From HGM04593 sp045657945 (GTDB lineage Bacteria > Bacteroidota > Bacteroidia > Bacteroidales > Bacteroidaceae), in the NCBI GenBank assembly GCA_045657945.1, contig JAZOUB010000035.1, positions 1 to 64,000 of the forward strand: 64,000 bases of DNA, read 5' to 3'. A program made the translations under genes and the position numbers. Of this stretch, positions 7,149 to 18,000 are shown in pieces; within the stretch, counting starts at the first letter, position 1, and each line of letters begins with the position of its first letter. The notes below the pieces were generated by a model. It was not told the DNA's origin. It saw only the letters and a program-made list of their open reading frames with translations, and ran no database searches.

Positions 7149-9884
7149 ATGAAAAATAAAAACCACCAACATAGATATGCTACGCAGGAGACCGTGAGGG
7201 ATAAGAAATCCCCGTTCGGGTTCTTGAAAAATCGTTGTAGGGCTCTGTGCGGTAAATGCAGCCCCGGAGGACATGGTTTCTCGGAATTTCTCTTTAGAAA
7301 TCTATTTACAATACTCTTCTTCTTTACTGTTTGGGCGTTGCTCGTGTTTTACGAGGAGGGGTTGCTGTTCCGTGTGAGTGAACTGTCGGTTTTTCTGGAC
7401 GATGATCTCTACTACAGGGAAATGATGTCGGCTCCGGCCGGTTTCTTGTCATATATTGCATGTTATCTTGTACAATTCTTTCATAAACCGCTTTTGGGAG
7501 CTACGATATATGTGGCACTTCTTGTGCTTGTGTATTGGCTTACCTATAAGGTCTTTGACATTTCCCGTAAATACAGGGTGTGGGCGTTGGTGCCTGTTGT
7601 GGCATTGCTTGCATCCAACACCCAACTTGGTTACTGGATTTTTTATCTCAAGGTGCCGGGCTACTATTATGTAGCACTGTTGGGTGTAATCATCTCATTG
7701 TCGGTGGCTTGGTGCGTAAAGAAATCGCACACATATCTGAAACCGCTCCTTGTGGCAGCCTGGATATATTTTGCCTATCCCTATTTCGGTGTATATGCAA
7801 TTGTGTCTGGTGTGATAATTGGTATCCATGCTTTGTGTATGGCTATAGGCCGCGACCGTAGCTGGCAAAAAATCCTCATTTCATCGGTGACATTTGTAGT
7901 TTCGATTGTCATGTTCTACTATACGCCCGGCAAATATTATACCGAATATACCACTGTTCCTCGTGACGAGATGTCCACTGCTGGTCTGCCTGCGTCGCAA
8001 TGGAAGGGCGATCATATCCCTGATGATGACGAAAAAGAGAGCATTGTGTCTATTATCCGGGGAGTCAACGGTAAAGTCGGCTATCCTGTCGATAAAGAGT
8101 TGACAAAGTTCAAGATGAACGTTGATGCAAGTTTTTCCGACAAGGCTATCAAGACAGCAAAGGATGGTCTGTTTGCAAGTGTTGATATTAACAGACCTGC
8201 AGACGGAAAGAGATATACCTTCACTTTTGTTGGAAAAGGAGGACGCGAATATTATCTGAACAGAACAGGGGAAACCCTCTCCTTTGTTCCAAGAAACGGG
8301 GAGATACCTAAAACTGGATATTTCGTTTGCGAAGCCGACAAGGATATAAAGCAACTTGCCGTGTTCAAGACTCCTGATGGCAAGTATCTGGTTTGGAATG
8401 TCAAGGAAGAGGCCGGGGAAATGCGCTACTCCGTGGAGTTGGCAGCTTCGAAGACTGCCGGCAATAGCCGTTGCTCTGTCATGAAAATCAAAAAGGAGAA
8501 GGGAGTGCATGTTTCCGACGATTCCGAACTGTTCGGTCTGACATGCCTGTTGGTATTTGGCAATGGCGCTGTAGATGAAAATTTTGCACCACTGTTTGTC
8601 GCTGGTTTTGCTGACGGTGTGCTGAAAGGTGCTGATATGGCTCTTTTCAACGATACATACACATCTGTATTGCGCATAGAGGAGGTGGGCTTCAAACCTG
8701 CACCATTCTCGTTGGCAATGAGCGACAGGTCAATGTGGTACAATGTCAATATCTATTGGTTGCCATTCTGGTTGCTTTTTGCGGCTTTTGTAGTTATGGC
8801 TGTGGCTCCTGCTTTTCCGTTGCACATGCCTGCGTTTGTAGAAAGGTTGGAATGGGGCTCGTTTGCTGTGTCAATACTCGTCGCATTGCTTCTTGCCGGT
8901 TTTTCATACCTGTTCTGGTATGACAACGAGAACTTCCGCATAGAAAATAATCAGAACAAGGCTATGTGGGAAGAGGACTGGGAGCGCGTGGCCGAACTTG
9001 CCAAGGAGGCCGATGTGCCTACTCGTCAGGTGGTGATGAACAAGAATATTGCGCTGCTGAAACTTGGCCGTTCGGGCGATGAACTATTTGCCTACCCCGA
9101 GGGAAGTTCTGATATTGAAGCACCGATGCCTGTCCGTTTGGCACAGACCGGTGGCAAGATGGCATATTTCCAATACGGAAAGTTTAACTTCTGCTACCGT
9201 TGGTGTGTCGAGGATGCCGTGGAGTATGGCTGGAGGGTGGAATACCTGAAACACGCCGTGCGTTCAATGTTGCTTGCCGGTGAATACAGGCTTGCCGAGA
9301 GATATATAAAGATACTCAAGCGCACACGCTATTATGCCGATTGGGCAAGTGATATGGAAAAATATGTCCGCGACCCGCAACTGCTGCAGAGCGCACCCGA
9401 ATTTGAGGTCCCTTTGGCAATGTCATGCTACGCTGATGCACTTGATGTTGATGAATCGTATGTCGAGGCCTATCTGACAAAGAACCTGACAAATGCTTCG
9501 GAAGAGATGTCGCGTGTCTATGTTGATGCGGCATTGGCATCGGCGCTCACGCGCAAGGATTCCCGTGCGTTCTGGTCTTTCCTCAACTATTATGTCAACA
9601 CCTTCTGTGTCGATGAGTTATCGACAAAAAAACTCCCTGTACATTATCAGGAGGCCGTACTGCTGTTCCTGAATCTTGACAAGGGCAAGACTGTGCAGGT
9701 GCCTCAGGCATTCCTTGACAGGTTCGTGTCAAAAAAGACCGAAACAAGGATGAGGTCCTTCATGGCGCGTGTCTCAAAGCACAAAGGTAAGAGCGAGGTC
9801 GAGATGGCACCATACTTTAAGGATGATTTCGGAAACACCTATTTCTACTTCTATTTCTTTGTGCGTAACATAAAGACCAATTAA
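7149..9884 (+). CDS. large membrane protein, DUF6057-like
   Basis: 911 residues. A basic N-terminus is followed by several membrane helices (about residues 44-62, 95-130, 145-235, 245-262); a soluble stretch (about 270-530); two more helices near 538-560 and 575-595; and a soluble helical C-terminal part (600-911) of TPR-like look. I believe it belongs to the Bacteroidales family DUF6057, function unknown. It is followed after 18 bases by the propeller lipoprotein at 9903, and I think such genes recur as a pair, so they may act together at the cell envelope. The ATG used has no clear Shine-Dalgarno site. Confidence 0.7.
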   Translation: MKNKNHQHRYATQETVRDKKSPFGFLKNRCRALCGKCSPGGHGFSEFLFRNLFTILFFFTVWALLVFYEEGLLFRVSELSVFLDDDLYYREMMSAPAGFLSYIACYLVQFFHKPLLGATIYVALLVLVYWLTYKVFDISRKYRVWALVPVVALLASNTQLGYWIFYLKVPGYYYVALLGVIISLSVAWCVKKSHTYLKPLLVAAWIYFAYPYFGVYAIVSGVIIGIHALCMAIGRDRSWQKILISSVTFVVSIVMFYYTPGKYYTEYTTVPRDEMSTAGLPASQWKGDHIPDDDEKESIVSIIRGVNGKVGYPVDKELTKFKMNVDASFSDKAIKTAKDGLFASVDINRPADGKRYTFTFVGKGGREYYLNRTGETLSFVPRNGEIPKTGYFVCEADKDIKQLAVFKTPDGKYLVWNVKEEAGEMRYSVELAASKTAGNSRCSVMKIKKEKGVHVSDDSELFGLTCLLVFGNGAVDENFAPLFVAGFADGVLKGADMALFNDTYTSVLRIEEVGFKPAPFSLAMSDRSMWYNVNIYWLPFWLLFAAFVVMAVAPAFPLHMPAFVERLEWGSFAVSILVALLLAGFSYLFWYDNENFRIENNQNKAMWEEDWERVAELAKEADVPTRQVVMNKNIALLKLGRSGDELFAYPEGSSDIEAPMPVRLAQTGGKMAYFQYGKFNFCYRWCVEDAVEYGWRVEYLKHAVRSMLLAGEYRLAERYIKILKRTRYYADWASDMEKYVRDPQLLQSAPEFEVPLAMSCYADALDVDESYVEAYLTKNLTNASEEMSRVYVDAALASALTRKDSRAFWSFLNYYVNTFCVDELSTKKLPVHYQEAVLLFLNLDKGKTVQVPQAFLDRFVSKKTETRMRSFMARVSKHKGKSEVEMAPYFKDDFGNTYFYFYFFVRNIKTN

Positions 9885-9902
9885 AAACAAAAACTATCTG
9901 TT

Positions 9903-11411
9903 ATGAAAGGTTTGTGCAAATATATACTTGCTGTCGCTCTGTTTGCTTGCGTGGCATGTTCCAAAAAATCGCCGTCGGTTCCCGGAAAATATGACGAGGT
10001 AGCCTCTGTTCCGGTAATCTATCCCGATTATACTGATGTTACTGTTCCATGTAATATCGCACCACTGACATTCAGGGTCGAGGAACGGTGCACAGAAGCT
10101 GTTGCGCGCCTCTCTGTCGGCGACAAGGTTTTTGTATATGGTGGCAAGGAGATTGCCCCCTCCATGAGTGACTGGAAGGCTCTTGTGTCACGGGCTGTCG
10201 ATGATGCGGTGAAGGTTGAGGTCTTTGTCAATGCCGACGGCAAATGGAAAGGTTATAAGCCATTCTCGATATTCGTGTCGGGTGACAGCATTGACCCGTA
10301 TATCTCGTACAGGTTGATACCTCCATCGTATGTGGCGTATGAGAAGCTCACCATATCGCAACGCAACCTGTCAAATTATGACGAGAGTGTTATATACAGC
10401 AATAAGCTGGTCTCATCGGAACCCGACGGCCAGTGCATAAATTGTCACGCCTACAAGAATTACAAGACCGATAATATGCAGTTCCATGTGCGTCAGTACT
10501 TGGGTGGTACGGTCTTCGTACATGACGGGAAGATGAAAAAGGTGAACATGAAGACCGATTCTACCATTTCGGCAGGTGTCTATCCTTTCTTCAACCCCCA
10601 ATATGATGTAGTGGCCTATTCGGTAAACAATACCGGACAGATATTCCATACCAAGGATCCCAACAAGGTTGAGGTTCAGGACCAGGCGAGTGATGTGATA
10701 ATATACGACCCGACAAGGGAGGTTGTCACACATGTCGCCAATGACCCCGATTGTCTCGAGGTTTTCCCTGCATGGTCGCCCGACGGTGAGATGCTCTACT
10801 ACTGTTCGGCCTATTTTCCGGTAAGTAAGACTGTCCCACATGTAGAGAATATGATACGTAACTACAAGGATATTAAGTATGATGTGCTGCGTCGCTCGTG
10901 GAATCCTGTGACTGGAGAGTTCGGGGCTGTAGATACGGTTTTTGCCGCATCAAAACTTGGTAAGAGCGCGACTTTCCCACGTATTTCGCCATGTGGCAGG
11001 TATTTGCTTTTTGCCTTGGCAGAATATGGGTGTTTTCATATCTGGCACAAGGATGCAGACCTTTATGTCCTGGAACTTGCAACTGGGAATTATTGGCCAC
11101 TTGAAGCGGCAAACTCTGAGTTCCCAGAGAGTTACCACTCCTGGAGCAGCTCCGGCAAATGGATACTTTTTGCAAGCCGTCGCGACGACACGAACTATAG
11201 TCGCCTGTACATGGCGCACATGAAGGATGACGGAACAAGCGACAAGGCTTTCCTGTTGCCGCAGGATAACAGTGAGTATTATGACTACTTTGACCGCTCA
11301 TACAATGTGCCTGAGTTTATGGTTGAACCGGTGTCGATTACACCTCATGAGTTTGTGAAAGTCATAGAAGGTAATGCAGTAAATGTTAAATATTTGTCCG
11401 ATTTTAAATAG
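9903..11411 (+). CDS. TolB-like propeller lipoprotein with CxxCH motif
   Basis: 502 residues with a lipoprotein signal (VALFACVAC, Cys 19). The C-terminal two thirds carry WD40/PD40-type repeats typical of TolB-like propellers: FPAWSPDGEMLYY, FPRISPCGRYLLF and SYHSWSSSGKWILF. At residues 178-182 it reads CINCH, a c-type haem attachment motif, in the context GQCINCHAYKNY. If haem is attached it would be a periplasmic mono-haem protein; otherwise the Cys/His cluster may hold a metal. It pairs with the membrane protein at 7149. The propeller is well supported; its partner and task are unknown. Confidence 0.75.
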   Translation: MKGLCKYILAVALFACVACSKKSPSVPGKYDEVASVPVIYPDYTDVTVPCNIAPLTFRVEERCTEAVARLSVGDKVFVYGGKEIAPSMSDWKALVSRAVDDAVKVEVFVNADGKWKGYKPFSIFVSGDSIDPYISYRLIPPSYVAYEKLTISQRNLSNYDESVIYSNKLVSSEPDGQCINCHAYKNYKTDNMQFHVRQYLGGTVFVHDGKMKKVNMKTDSTISAGVYPFFNPQYDVVAYSVNNTGQIFHTKDPNKVEVQDQASDVIIYDPTREVVTHVANDPDCLEVFPAWSPDGEMLYYCSAYFPVSKTVPHVENMIRNYKDIKYDVLRRSWNPVTGEFGAVDTVFAASKLGKSATFPRISPCGRYLLFALAEYGCFHIWHKDADLYVLELATGNYWPLEAANSEFPESYHSWSSSGKWILFASRRDDTNYSRLYMAHMKDDGTSDKAFLLPQDNSEYYDYFDRSYNVPEFMVEPVSITPHEFVKVIEGNAVNVKYLSDFK

Positions 11412-11453
11412 TTTTTTAACAAACAAGTGTTAAAAATAAAAAATAGTCTTTAT

Positions 11454-11498
11454 TCCCGTTTTTTTGCAGTTTGAGCAGAAAAACGGGGATTTTCATTT
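11454..11498 (+). terminator. rho-independent terminator
   Basis: TCCCGTTTTT pairs with AAAAACGGGGA around a loop of about 15 bases and is followed by a T-rich stretch. It closes the slyD-to-propeller unit and isolates the next operon. Confidence 0.7.
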
Positions 11499-11543
11499 TA
11501 GCAAATGTGAAAAAAGTGTTCTATGAGCAAAAAAAAACTGGTA

Positions 11544-11578
11544 TTTGTGCGAATATTTATTTAAAAGTCTTATTTTTG
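11544..11578 (+). promoter_or_regulatory. promoter of the FAS1-SusC-SusD operon
   Basis: TAttTTTG at 11571-11578 with TTTG at 11544-11547, 23 bases upstream (a little long). It lies 80 bases before the first FAS1 gene, leaving an AT-rich leader of about 75 bases. No extra regulator gene or sigma/anti-sigma pair is adjacent. Confidence 0.55.
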
Positions 11579-11658
11579 CATGTTAACTATGGGGTAATTA
11601 TGCCTCAGCGTGAAATGTTTAAAAAAACAAAAAAATAATAATTAATAATTTTGTATTT

Positions 11659-14600
11659 ATGTTTAAGCACCGTTTAACTAAATTTGGCGTGTCATCGGTT
11701 TTGGCGATGTTCATGCTTTTTATCAGCGGTTCTCTTCAGTCTTGTAAGGATTGGCTCGATGATTATCCTTATGATGACGCGGGAGACCCTGAGTGGTTGG
11801 GATCAAGTGTTTATGACTTCCTTAAAGAGGGTACACCAAATCACACTTATGCCAACTTTGTTGCTATAATTGACAGTTTGGGTGAGAAAGAGTCGCTTTC
11901 ACGCACCGGTAGTAAGACTCTCTTTATTGCCGACGATGCAGCGTTTGAACGTTTTTTCAATGGCGGCAACAATGTTTGGGGTGTGACAAGTGTGAGCGAG
12001 ATGACAAGAGCTCAGATGAAGATAATCCTCTACAACTCCATGCTTGACAATGCCATGTTGCTCGACATGCTTTCAAACACCGGTATAGCAACTAACCAGG
12101 AGGGCACATGTCTCCGTCGCTGGTCTTCATCAAAGGTGATAGACACAATTCCTCTTGTTGTAAGTTCTGACTTGGAGAATCAAGCCAACGTAACGTACTG
12201 TTATCACGCCAATTGGCCTACATACAACCAGTATTGGGATGTGTTGCGCGGTAAGGACAGAACCGAGAAGATGCGTCTTGCAATGGATGGTTCAAGACCT
12301 ATGATGGTGCATATCCTTGGTGATTACTTGAGAAAGAACAATATCAAGACTTCTGACATTGAGTTTCTCTTTACCAAGAAGGGTAATGTACAAAAGAGTT
12401 TTGCCGACGGCGATGCCTTTATCTATGGAAACAAGATAGTCTCAAGCGATGTGGATTTCGGTTCTTATTCAGATGATTCATTGACAATTACCTGTAAGAA
12501 CGGTTATCTCTACCGTATGGACTCACTCCTCTTGCCACCCTCTAATATGGCCGAAGAGTTGCGCAAGCATCCCGATACCAGAATCTTCAGTCACTTGCTC
12601 GACCGTTTCTGCGTTCCCGTCTATGATGAGACGATTACAAAGGAGTACAATGCATACTACAAGACAAACGACAGTGTCTTCAAACTCTGTTATTTCACCG
12701 ATTCTTACTCTTCGCACCCAATGCTCGAGAGTTCGCATAGCAATCCTACAAGCGAGGAGAGATTGAATATAGATCCGGGTAAGAATAATCTTGGAGCATC
12801 TTCATCAATGGCCGAGGATATGGCTGCGATGTTTGTTCCCAATGACGATGCTCTTTATAGCTACTTTGCAGATGAAGACGGTGACGGTCACTTCCTTTTG
12901 GCGCGTTTTGCGCCAAATGCCGAGGTACGCGACTTTGAGAGTCTGATGTCTGCGCTTGACAGTGTACCACAGAAGAATATCGCTCCATTACTTAACAACT
13001 TGATGAAATCCTCTTTCGCCAAGACTGTGTTGAGTAAGTTCGACAGGATTACGGACGATGCCAATGAATTGATGAATATTACCGCAAACCACGTGGACGA
13101 ATGCGTTATTGCAAACAACGGTGTTATTTATATATTGAACGACGTGTTCGGCCCCGGTGCTTATGAGGCGGTTTCTGCTCCAACTCTTGTGAACGACAAT
13201 ATGGGTGTCATGCGTAATGTGATTAACCAGTTGCGTTATGACTACTATCTGCTCGCAATGGATGCAAACTACTCATTGATTATTCCCGATGATAATCATT
13301 TCGTATATTATGATCCACTTACAGTGACAAGGGATGACAAAGGCGAATTGCTGACAAACGCAGAGCCAAAGGCATACTCGTTCCACTATGATACCAAGAA
13401 ACCAAAGGCAAACGGTGCTTTGAAATTCTGGGCCAATGTCTATAAATTCAATCCTGTAACATATGAAATTGTTGATACATTGACAGATCAGGAATATTCT
13501 GTAACAGGTACCCAGTTCGGCGGTATCGGCACTTTTGCGGCAAACCGCTTTACCGACTTGATGGAGAGCCTTATTATAGTGCATGATGATGAGGACGGCT
13601 TTAAGCCCGATGTCAAATACTACCAGACAAAGGGATACGCCACAATCAAGGTTGATGCCAGTGACCCCCACAATATAAAGATGTATGGTGGTGAGCAGCT
13701 CGAGAGAGGTACAAGCATCGCTGTAGCAAGTAGTACTAATCATGAAAACGGTGTAACATATTGCACCGTTCCCGGTGAGGAGAATACTTCTGGTAGTCTT
13801 CATTCGGGTGTTCCAACACCTCCAACCAGGTCGGTGTACGAGAACATGCAGATGAAGGCGGCATCGGAGTATGAAAAATTCTATGAGTTCTTCAATGTTT
13901 GCTACCCCGGCGCGAACTATGCTTCAAAAACCGATAGCGGTCTGGTGAAGAAGGTGTTTGATTGCAAGAATGAAAAGGCTTTGAGCGATTCAATCTTGCG
14001 CTATTCTATCTTCTATACCAATACATCTGATACCAAGGCATATACAAAGAATACTATACCATTTTTCAATATCTACCATTATACGGTATATGCTCCTTCA
14101 AACGAATCGATACAGGAGATGCACGAACTTGGTCTTCCTACATGGGAGCAGGTGACTGCCCAGGCCGATGCCGGTAACAAAGCAAAGGCTGCCTCAATGT
14201 TGGCATCTATCATCAACTTTGCGAAGTATCATTTCCAGGATAATTCAATTTATGTTGACAATACACCTATTACAACAATTAACCCATCAACAGGTAAGTC
14301 TGAACCTGGCAAGAACTTTGCAACTGCGGTAATCGACGAAAAGACAAACCGTTTCTACGAACTGCAGGTAATGAGAGAGGGCAACACATTTACAGTCCAG
14401 GGCGAGATTGGTGAGCCAAGACGAGTTGTTACAACCGGTGAGGAGAACAAGGATTGGAATATCATGTGCCGTGACAATGTATATACATCAGGCGGAACAG
14501 GTCCTTCTGCAACCCTTAGCAACTACTCATCTTCGTCATACACAGTTCTTCAGCCAATTGATGGCGCTCTCTTGAACAAGTCGATGTTCGGTTACGACGG

Positions 14601-15054
14601 CCGTTTCAAGCGATTTGCAAAGAATGGCCGCACTGTAGATGCTATGTATGTTGACGGAACCGGTGCTGTTGAGGTGGATGGTAAGAAATGCTATCTGGTT
14701 GCAACTGTTGGTAATATAAAGATTGCAGGTCTTGACAATGTTCAGGAGGTTCACAAGGCCGGTTACCTGATGAAGGTTATCGATGAAAGCGATTCTGAAT
14801 ATGATAACTATTTGACACGTGAGAAACTCATCGTGAAGGAGAGCCAGAATGTGCTTGTTACCGACGAAGGATTCTGGGTTAAGGTAATTGAAACCAAGGT
14901 TTCGGGTAAGACTGTCGTTTCATACGAGTATAAGACCATTGAGGAAGATGGTATTATATATAAGGTGAAATTGAATAACGACGGTTCAATTAAGGAAGAT
15001 GGAAAAGTCCAGGTTGGAGTAGTCGCTCCTGAAGAGGGTGCTGATAACAACTGA
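11659..15054 (+). CDS. multi-domain fasciclin (FAS1) surface lipoprotein
   Basis: 1131 residues with a lipoprotein signal (FISGSLQSC, Cys 29). At least four FAS1-like units can be recognised from their H1-type segments: SKTLFIADDAAFERFF (about residue 85), AAMFVPNDDALYSYF (about 395), SLIIPDDNHFVYY (about 540) and YTVYAPSNESIQEM (about 812). FAS1 domains serve in adhesion and, in Bacteroidetes, occur as extra surface lipoproteins beside SusCD. It is first of a six-gene operon (28 bases before the SusC gene), so it is probably a surface partner of that transporter. The ligand cannot be told from sequence. Confidence 0.85.
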   Translation: MFKHRLTKFGVSSVLAMFMLFISGSLQSCKDWLDDYPYDDAGDPEWLGSSVYDFLKEGTPNHTYANFVAIIDSLGEKESLSRTGSKTLFIADDAAFERFFNGGNNVWGVTSVSEMTRAQMKIILYNSMLDNAMLLDMLSNTGIATNQEGTCLRRWSSSKVIDTIPLVVSSDLENQANVTYCYHANWPTYNQYWDVLRGKDRTEKMRLAMDGSRPMMVHILGDYLRKNNIKTSDIEFLFTKKGNVQKSFADGDAFIYGNKIVSSDVDFGSYSDDSLTITCKNGYLYRMDSLLLPPSNMAEELRKHPDTRIFSHLLDRFCVPVYDETITKEYNAYYKTNDSVFKLCYFTDSYSSHPMLESSHSNPTSEERLNIDPGKNNLGASSSMAEDMAAMFVPNDDALYSYFADEDGDGHFLLARFAPNAEVRDFESLMSALDSVPQKNIAPLLNNLMKSSFAKTVLSKFDRITDDANELMNITANHVDECVIANNGVIYILNDVFGPGAYEAVSAPTLVNDNMGVMRNVINQLRYDYYLLAMDANYSLIIPDDNHFVYYDPLTVTRDDKGELLTNAEPKAYSFHYDTKKPKANGALKFWANVYKFNPVTYEIVDTLTDQEYSVTGTQFGGIGTFAANRFTDLMESLIIVHDDEDGFKPDVKYYQTKGYATIKVDASDPHNIKMYGGEQLERGTSIAVASSTNHENGVTYCTVPGEENTSGSLHSGVPTPPTRSVYENMQMKAASEYEKFYEFFNVCYPGANYASKTDSGLVKKVFDCKNEKALSDSILRYSIFYTNTSDTKAYTKNTIPFFNIYHYTVYAPSNESIQEMHELGLPTWEQVTAQADAGNKAKAASMLASIINFAKYHFQDNSIYVDNTPITTINPSTGKSEPGKNFATAVIDEKTNRFYELQVMREGNTFTVQGEIGEPRRVVTTGEENKDWNIMCRDNVYTSGGTGPSATLSNYSSSSYTVLQPIDGALLNKSMFGYDGRFKRFAKNGRTVDAMYVDGTGAVEVDGKKCYLVATVGNIKIAGLDNVQEVHKAGYLMKVIDESDSEYDNYLTREKLIVKESQNVLVTDEGFWVKVIETKVSGKTVVSYEYKTIEEDGIIYKVKLNNDGSIKEDGKVQVGVVAPEEGADNN

Positions 15055-15082
15055 TTGGTGATGTAGAAAAAACATAATAGCT

Positions 15083-18000
15083 ATGATAAAAATAAAGCAT
15101 TTATTTCTGCTCGTGCTTTTCTGCTTGGTAAGCAGCAGTGTGTTTGCACAAAAAAGTGCGAGAATTTCGGGTACGATTACAAGCGATGCCGAAGGACCGC
15201 TGATTATGGTGAACGTCACCGAGCGTGACCCGAACAATCGTATCATTGAAGCTTGTGTGACTGACTTTGAGGGTAACTTCTCTATGGTCGTAAAGAATAC
15301 AAGCAATGTTCTTGAGGTTTCTTATGTGGGTTATAAGACTCAGCGTCTTGAAATCGGTAGCCGCACAGTGTTCAACATAAAGATGGTCGAGGACAATCTT
15401 CTCGATCAGGTTGACATCGTTGCCGAGCAGCGCACCCGTACCGGTGGTCTTGATATCCTTGAGCGTGAGATGACTCACGCTACACAAAAGATCAGCATGG
15501 ATGAGATGGACGGTCTTTCGTTTGCTTCTGTTGACGAGGCACTCCAGGGTCAGATTGCCGGTCTTGATGTCGTGTTCAACTCCGGCGACGTCGGTTCAGG
15601 TACACAGATGCGTCTGCGTGGTAACTCTGCGTTGAGTAGTGAGATTGATGCAACACCTCTTATTGTTGTAGATGACAACATCTTTGAGGTTGAAGCGTTT
15701 GATCCTGAAAAAACCAATGCCGAAGATTTTGCCGAGCTTCTTATGATCAATACCGAGGATATTGCCGAGATTGAGGTGTTGAAAGATGCTGCTTCTTGTG
15801 CCGTGTGGGGTTCACGTGGTGCCAATGGTGTCATCAAAATCAAGACAAAGCGCGGTAAGCGTGGTCCTACACGTGTGAACTTTACATACAAGTTCAAAGA
15901 TAAATGGACTCCAAGCGGTTACAATCTGCTCAATGGTGATGACTACACAATGCTCATCAAGCAGGCTCTCTTCAATGTAGATCAGAAGGGTGTTGATATT
16001 CCTGAGCTTAACTATGAGCAAACATTCCCTGAGTATCAGAACTACAACAACAACACCGATTGGGTTGATGCCGTTTCAAAGCATGGCTACAGAAACGAGT
16101 ATAGCCTTAACCTCAGTGGTGGTGGTGAGAAAGCTACATTCCGCATCTCAGGTGGTTACTCAAACGAGAACGGACAGGTGATTGGTCAGAACCTTAACAG
16201 TTTCAGCTCACGTCTGGCCCTTGACTACTATGTATCTGCACGCATCAAGGTTATTGCTGACTTCGCGTTCTCATATACAAAACAGAGAAGAAATACAATG
16301 GACTTGCTCTATAACTCATTGCTGATGATGCCTAATATGAGTATCTATGAGCAGGATTCACTTGGCGTCAATACCGATGCATACTATGCTATACTCAAGA
16401 ATGGAAGTACTCCAAGGTTGTGGGAGGCAATGTCCAACAGCGGCAGAACCAAGAATCCTATAGCTGTAGGTAATTTGGCGCAGTCTTACAGCGAAAACTA
16501 CAACATCAATCCGCAGATTACATTCGAGTACAACCTGCTTGGCCTTGAAGATAACGAGACACAGCTCAAGTACCGTGGTATGGTGAATTTGAATGCTTCC
16601 ACAAGCTTGAGTAGCACATATCTGCCTGCAGCTCTTTCAACCGATGACTGGACTGCTGATGAAAAGAATAGATCAAGTTCCGATGACGGCAAGAGCCTTG
16701 GCTTCACCACACGTCACCAGATGATCTTTACTCCATATCTTGGCAGTAGTGACCATTTCATGACAATGAACGCGCAGTTCGAGTTGTCAACAAGTACCGG
16801 TAACTCACAGAGCTCAACATCCATTGGTCTTCCTACCGGTAATATCAGCAGTTCAACAATCGGTGCAAAACTCTCCGGTGCAGGTACAAACAAGTGGGAG
16901 AGCCGCAATGTAAGTTTCGTTTATGATGCCCACTACTCATACAAGTCAAAGTACTCTTTGCGTCTTGCTGTCCGTGGTGAGGGTAGTACTGCAATGGGTG
17001 ACGATAGAAAATGGGCTGCATTCCCATCTATATCAGCACGTTGGAATATCATCGATGAGTCTTGGATGGATTGGGCGAAACCATATTTGAGCATGTTGTC
17101 ATTGCGTCCTGGTTTTGGTATGGACGGTCATACACCACCATCAAACAAGACCTTTAACAGCTACTCTTCTTACGGGTATAGCTATCTGGGTATGGCTGGT
17201 TTCCAAATGGACGGTATCCGTTTGACTGACCTTCGTCGCTCCGACAAGCGTGAGTGGAACATTGGTTCGGACTTCGGTTTCTTCGATGGTTTGGTGACCG
17301 GTGCATTCAACTACTACAATGGTACAACATACGATAATATTATTCATGGTTACAAGTTGCCGTCAACAACCGGTTACTCAAGACTTGAATACAAGAATTC
17401 CGGTACTGTTAGAAACTACGGTTGGGAGCTTAACATGAACCTCAACAATGTCAAGTTGGCGAAGGATTTCTCAATGTCAATGTACTTTAACATCGGTAAC
17501 AACTTCAACGAGATTCTTGAACTTGAAGAGGCTTATCTTGAGGAGAAGAACGGTAAGTATGAGTCACCAAGCAACTCTACGTATCTTCCACGTATCCAGA
17601 TTGGTAACCCAAGTGGTGCAATATACGGCTTCCGCTACAAGGGCGTATATCGTTACAGCTACAAGAACTGGGAAAAGGCGCTTGCCGAGGAGGAGGCTGG
17701 TCGTGACGGTACATGTCCTATCGTGCGTGATGCCGATGGCAATGTCGTTTACGAGGCTAATGGCCAGCCAAAGAAACTCGTCCTCTTCTATAACAATGAG
17801 GATGGAACGAACAGATATGAGTTCAAGGGTGGTGATGCCATCTATGAAGATATAAACCATGACGGAACAATCAACCAGCTCGATATTGTTTATTTGGGTA
17901 ACTCCAATCCTGCTGCTCAGGGTGGTTTCGGTTTGACATTCCGTTACAAGAAATGGTCTTTGAGAACCTCATTCACATACCGTTTGAATGTTGATGTCGT

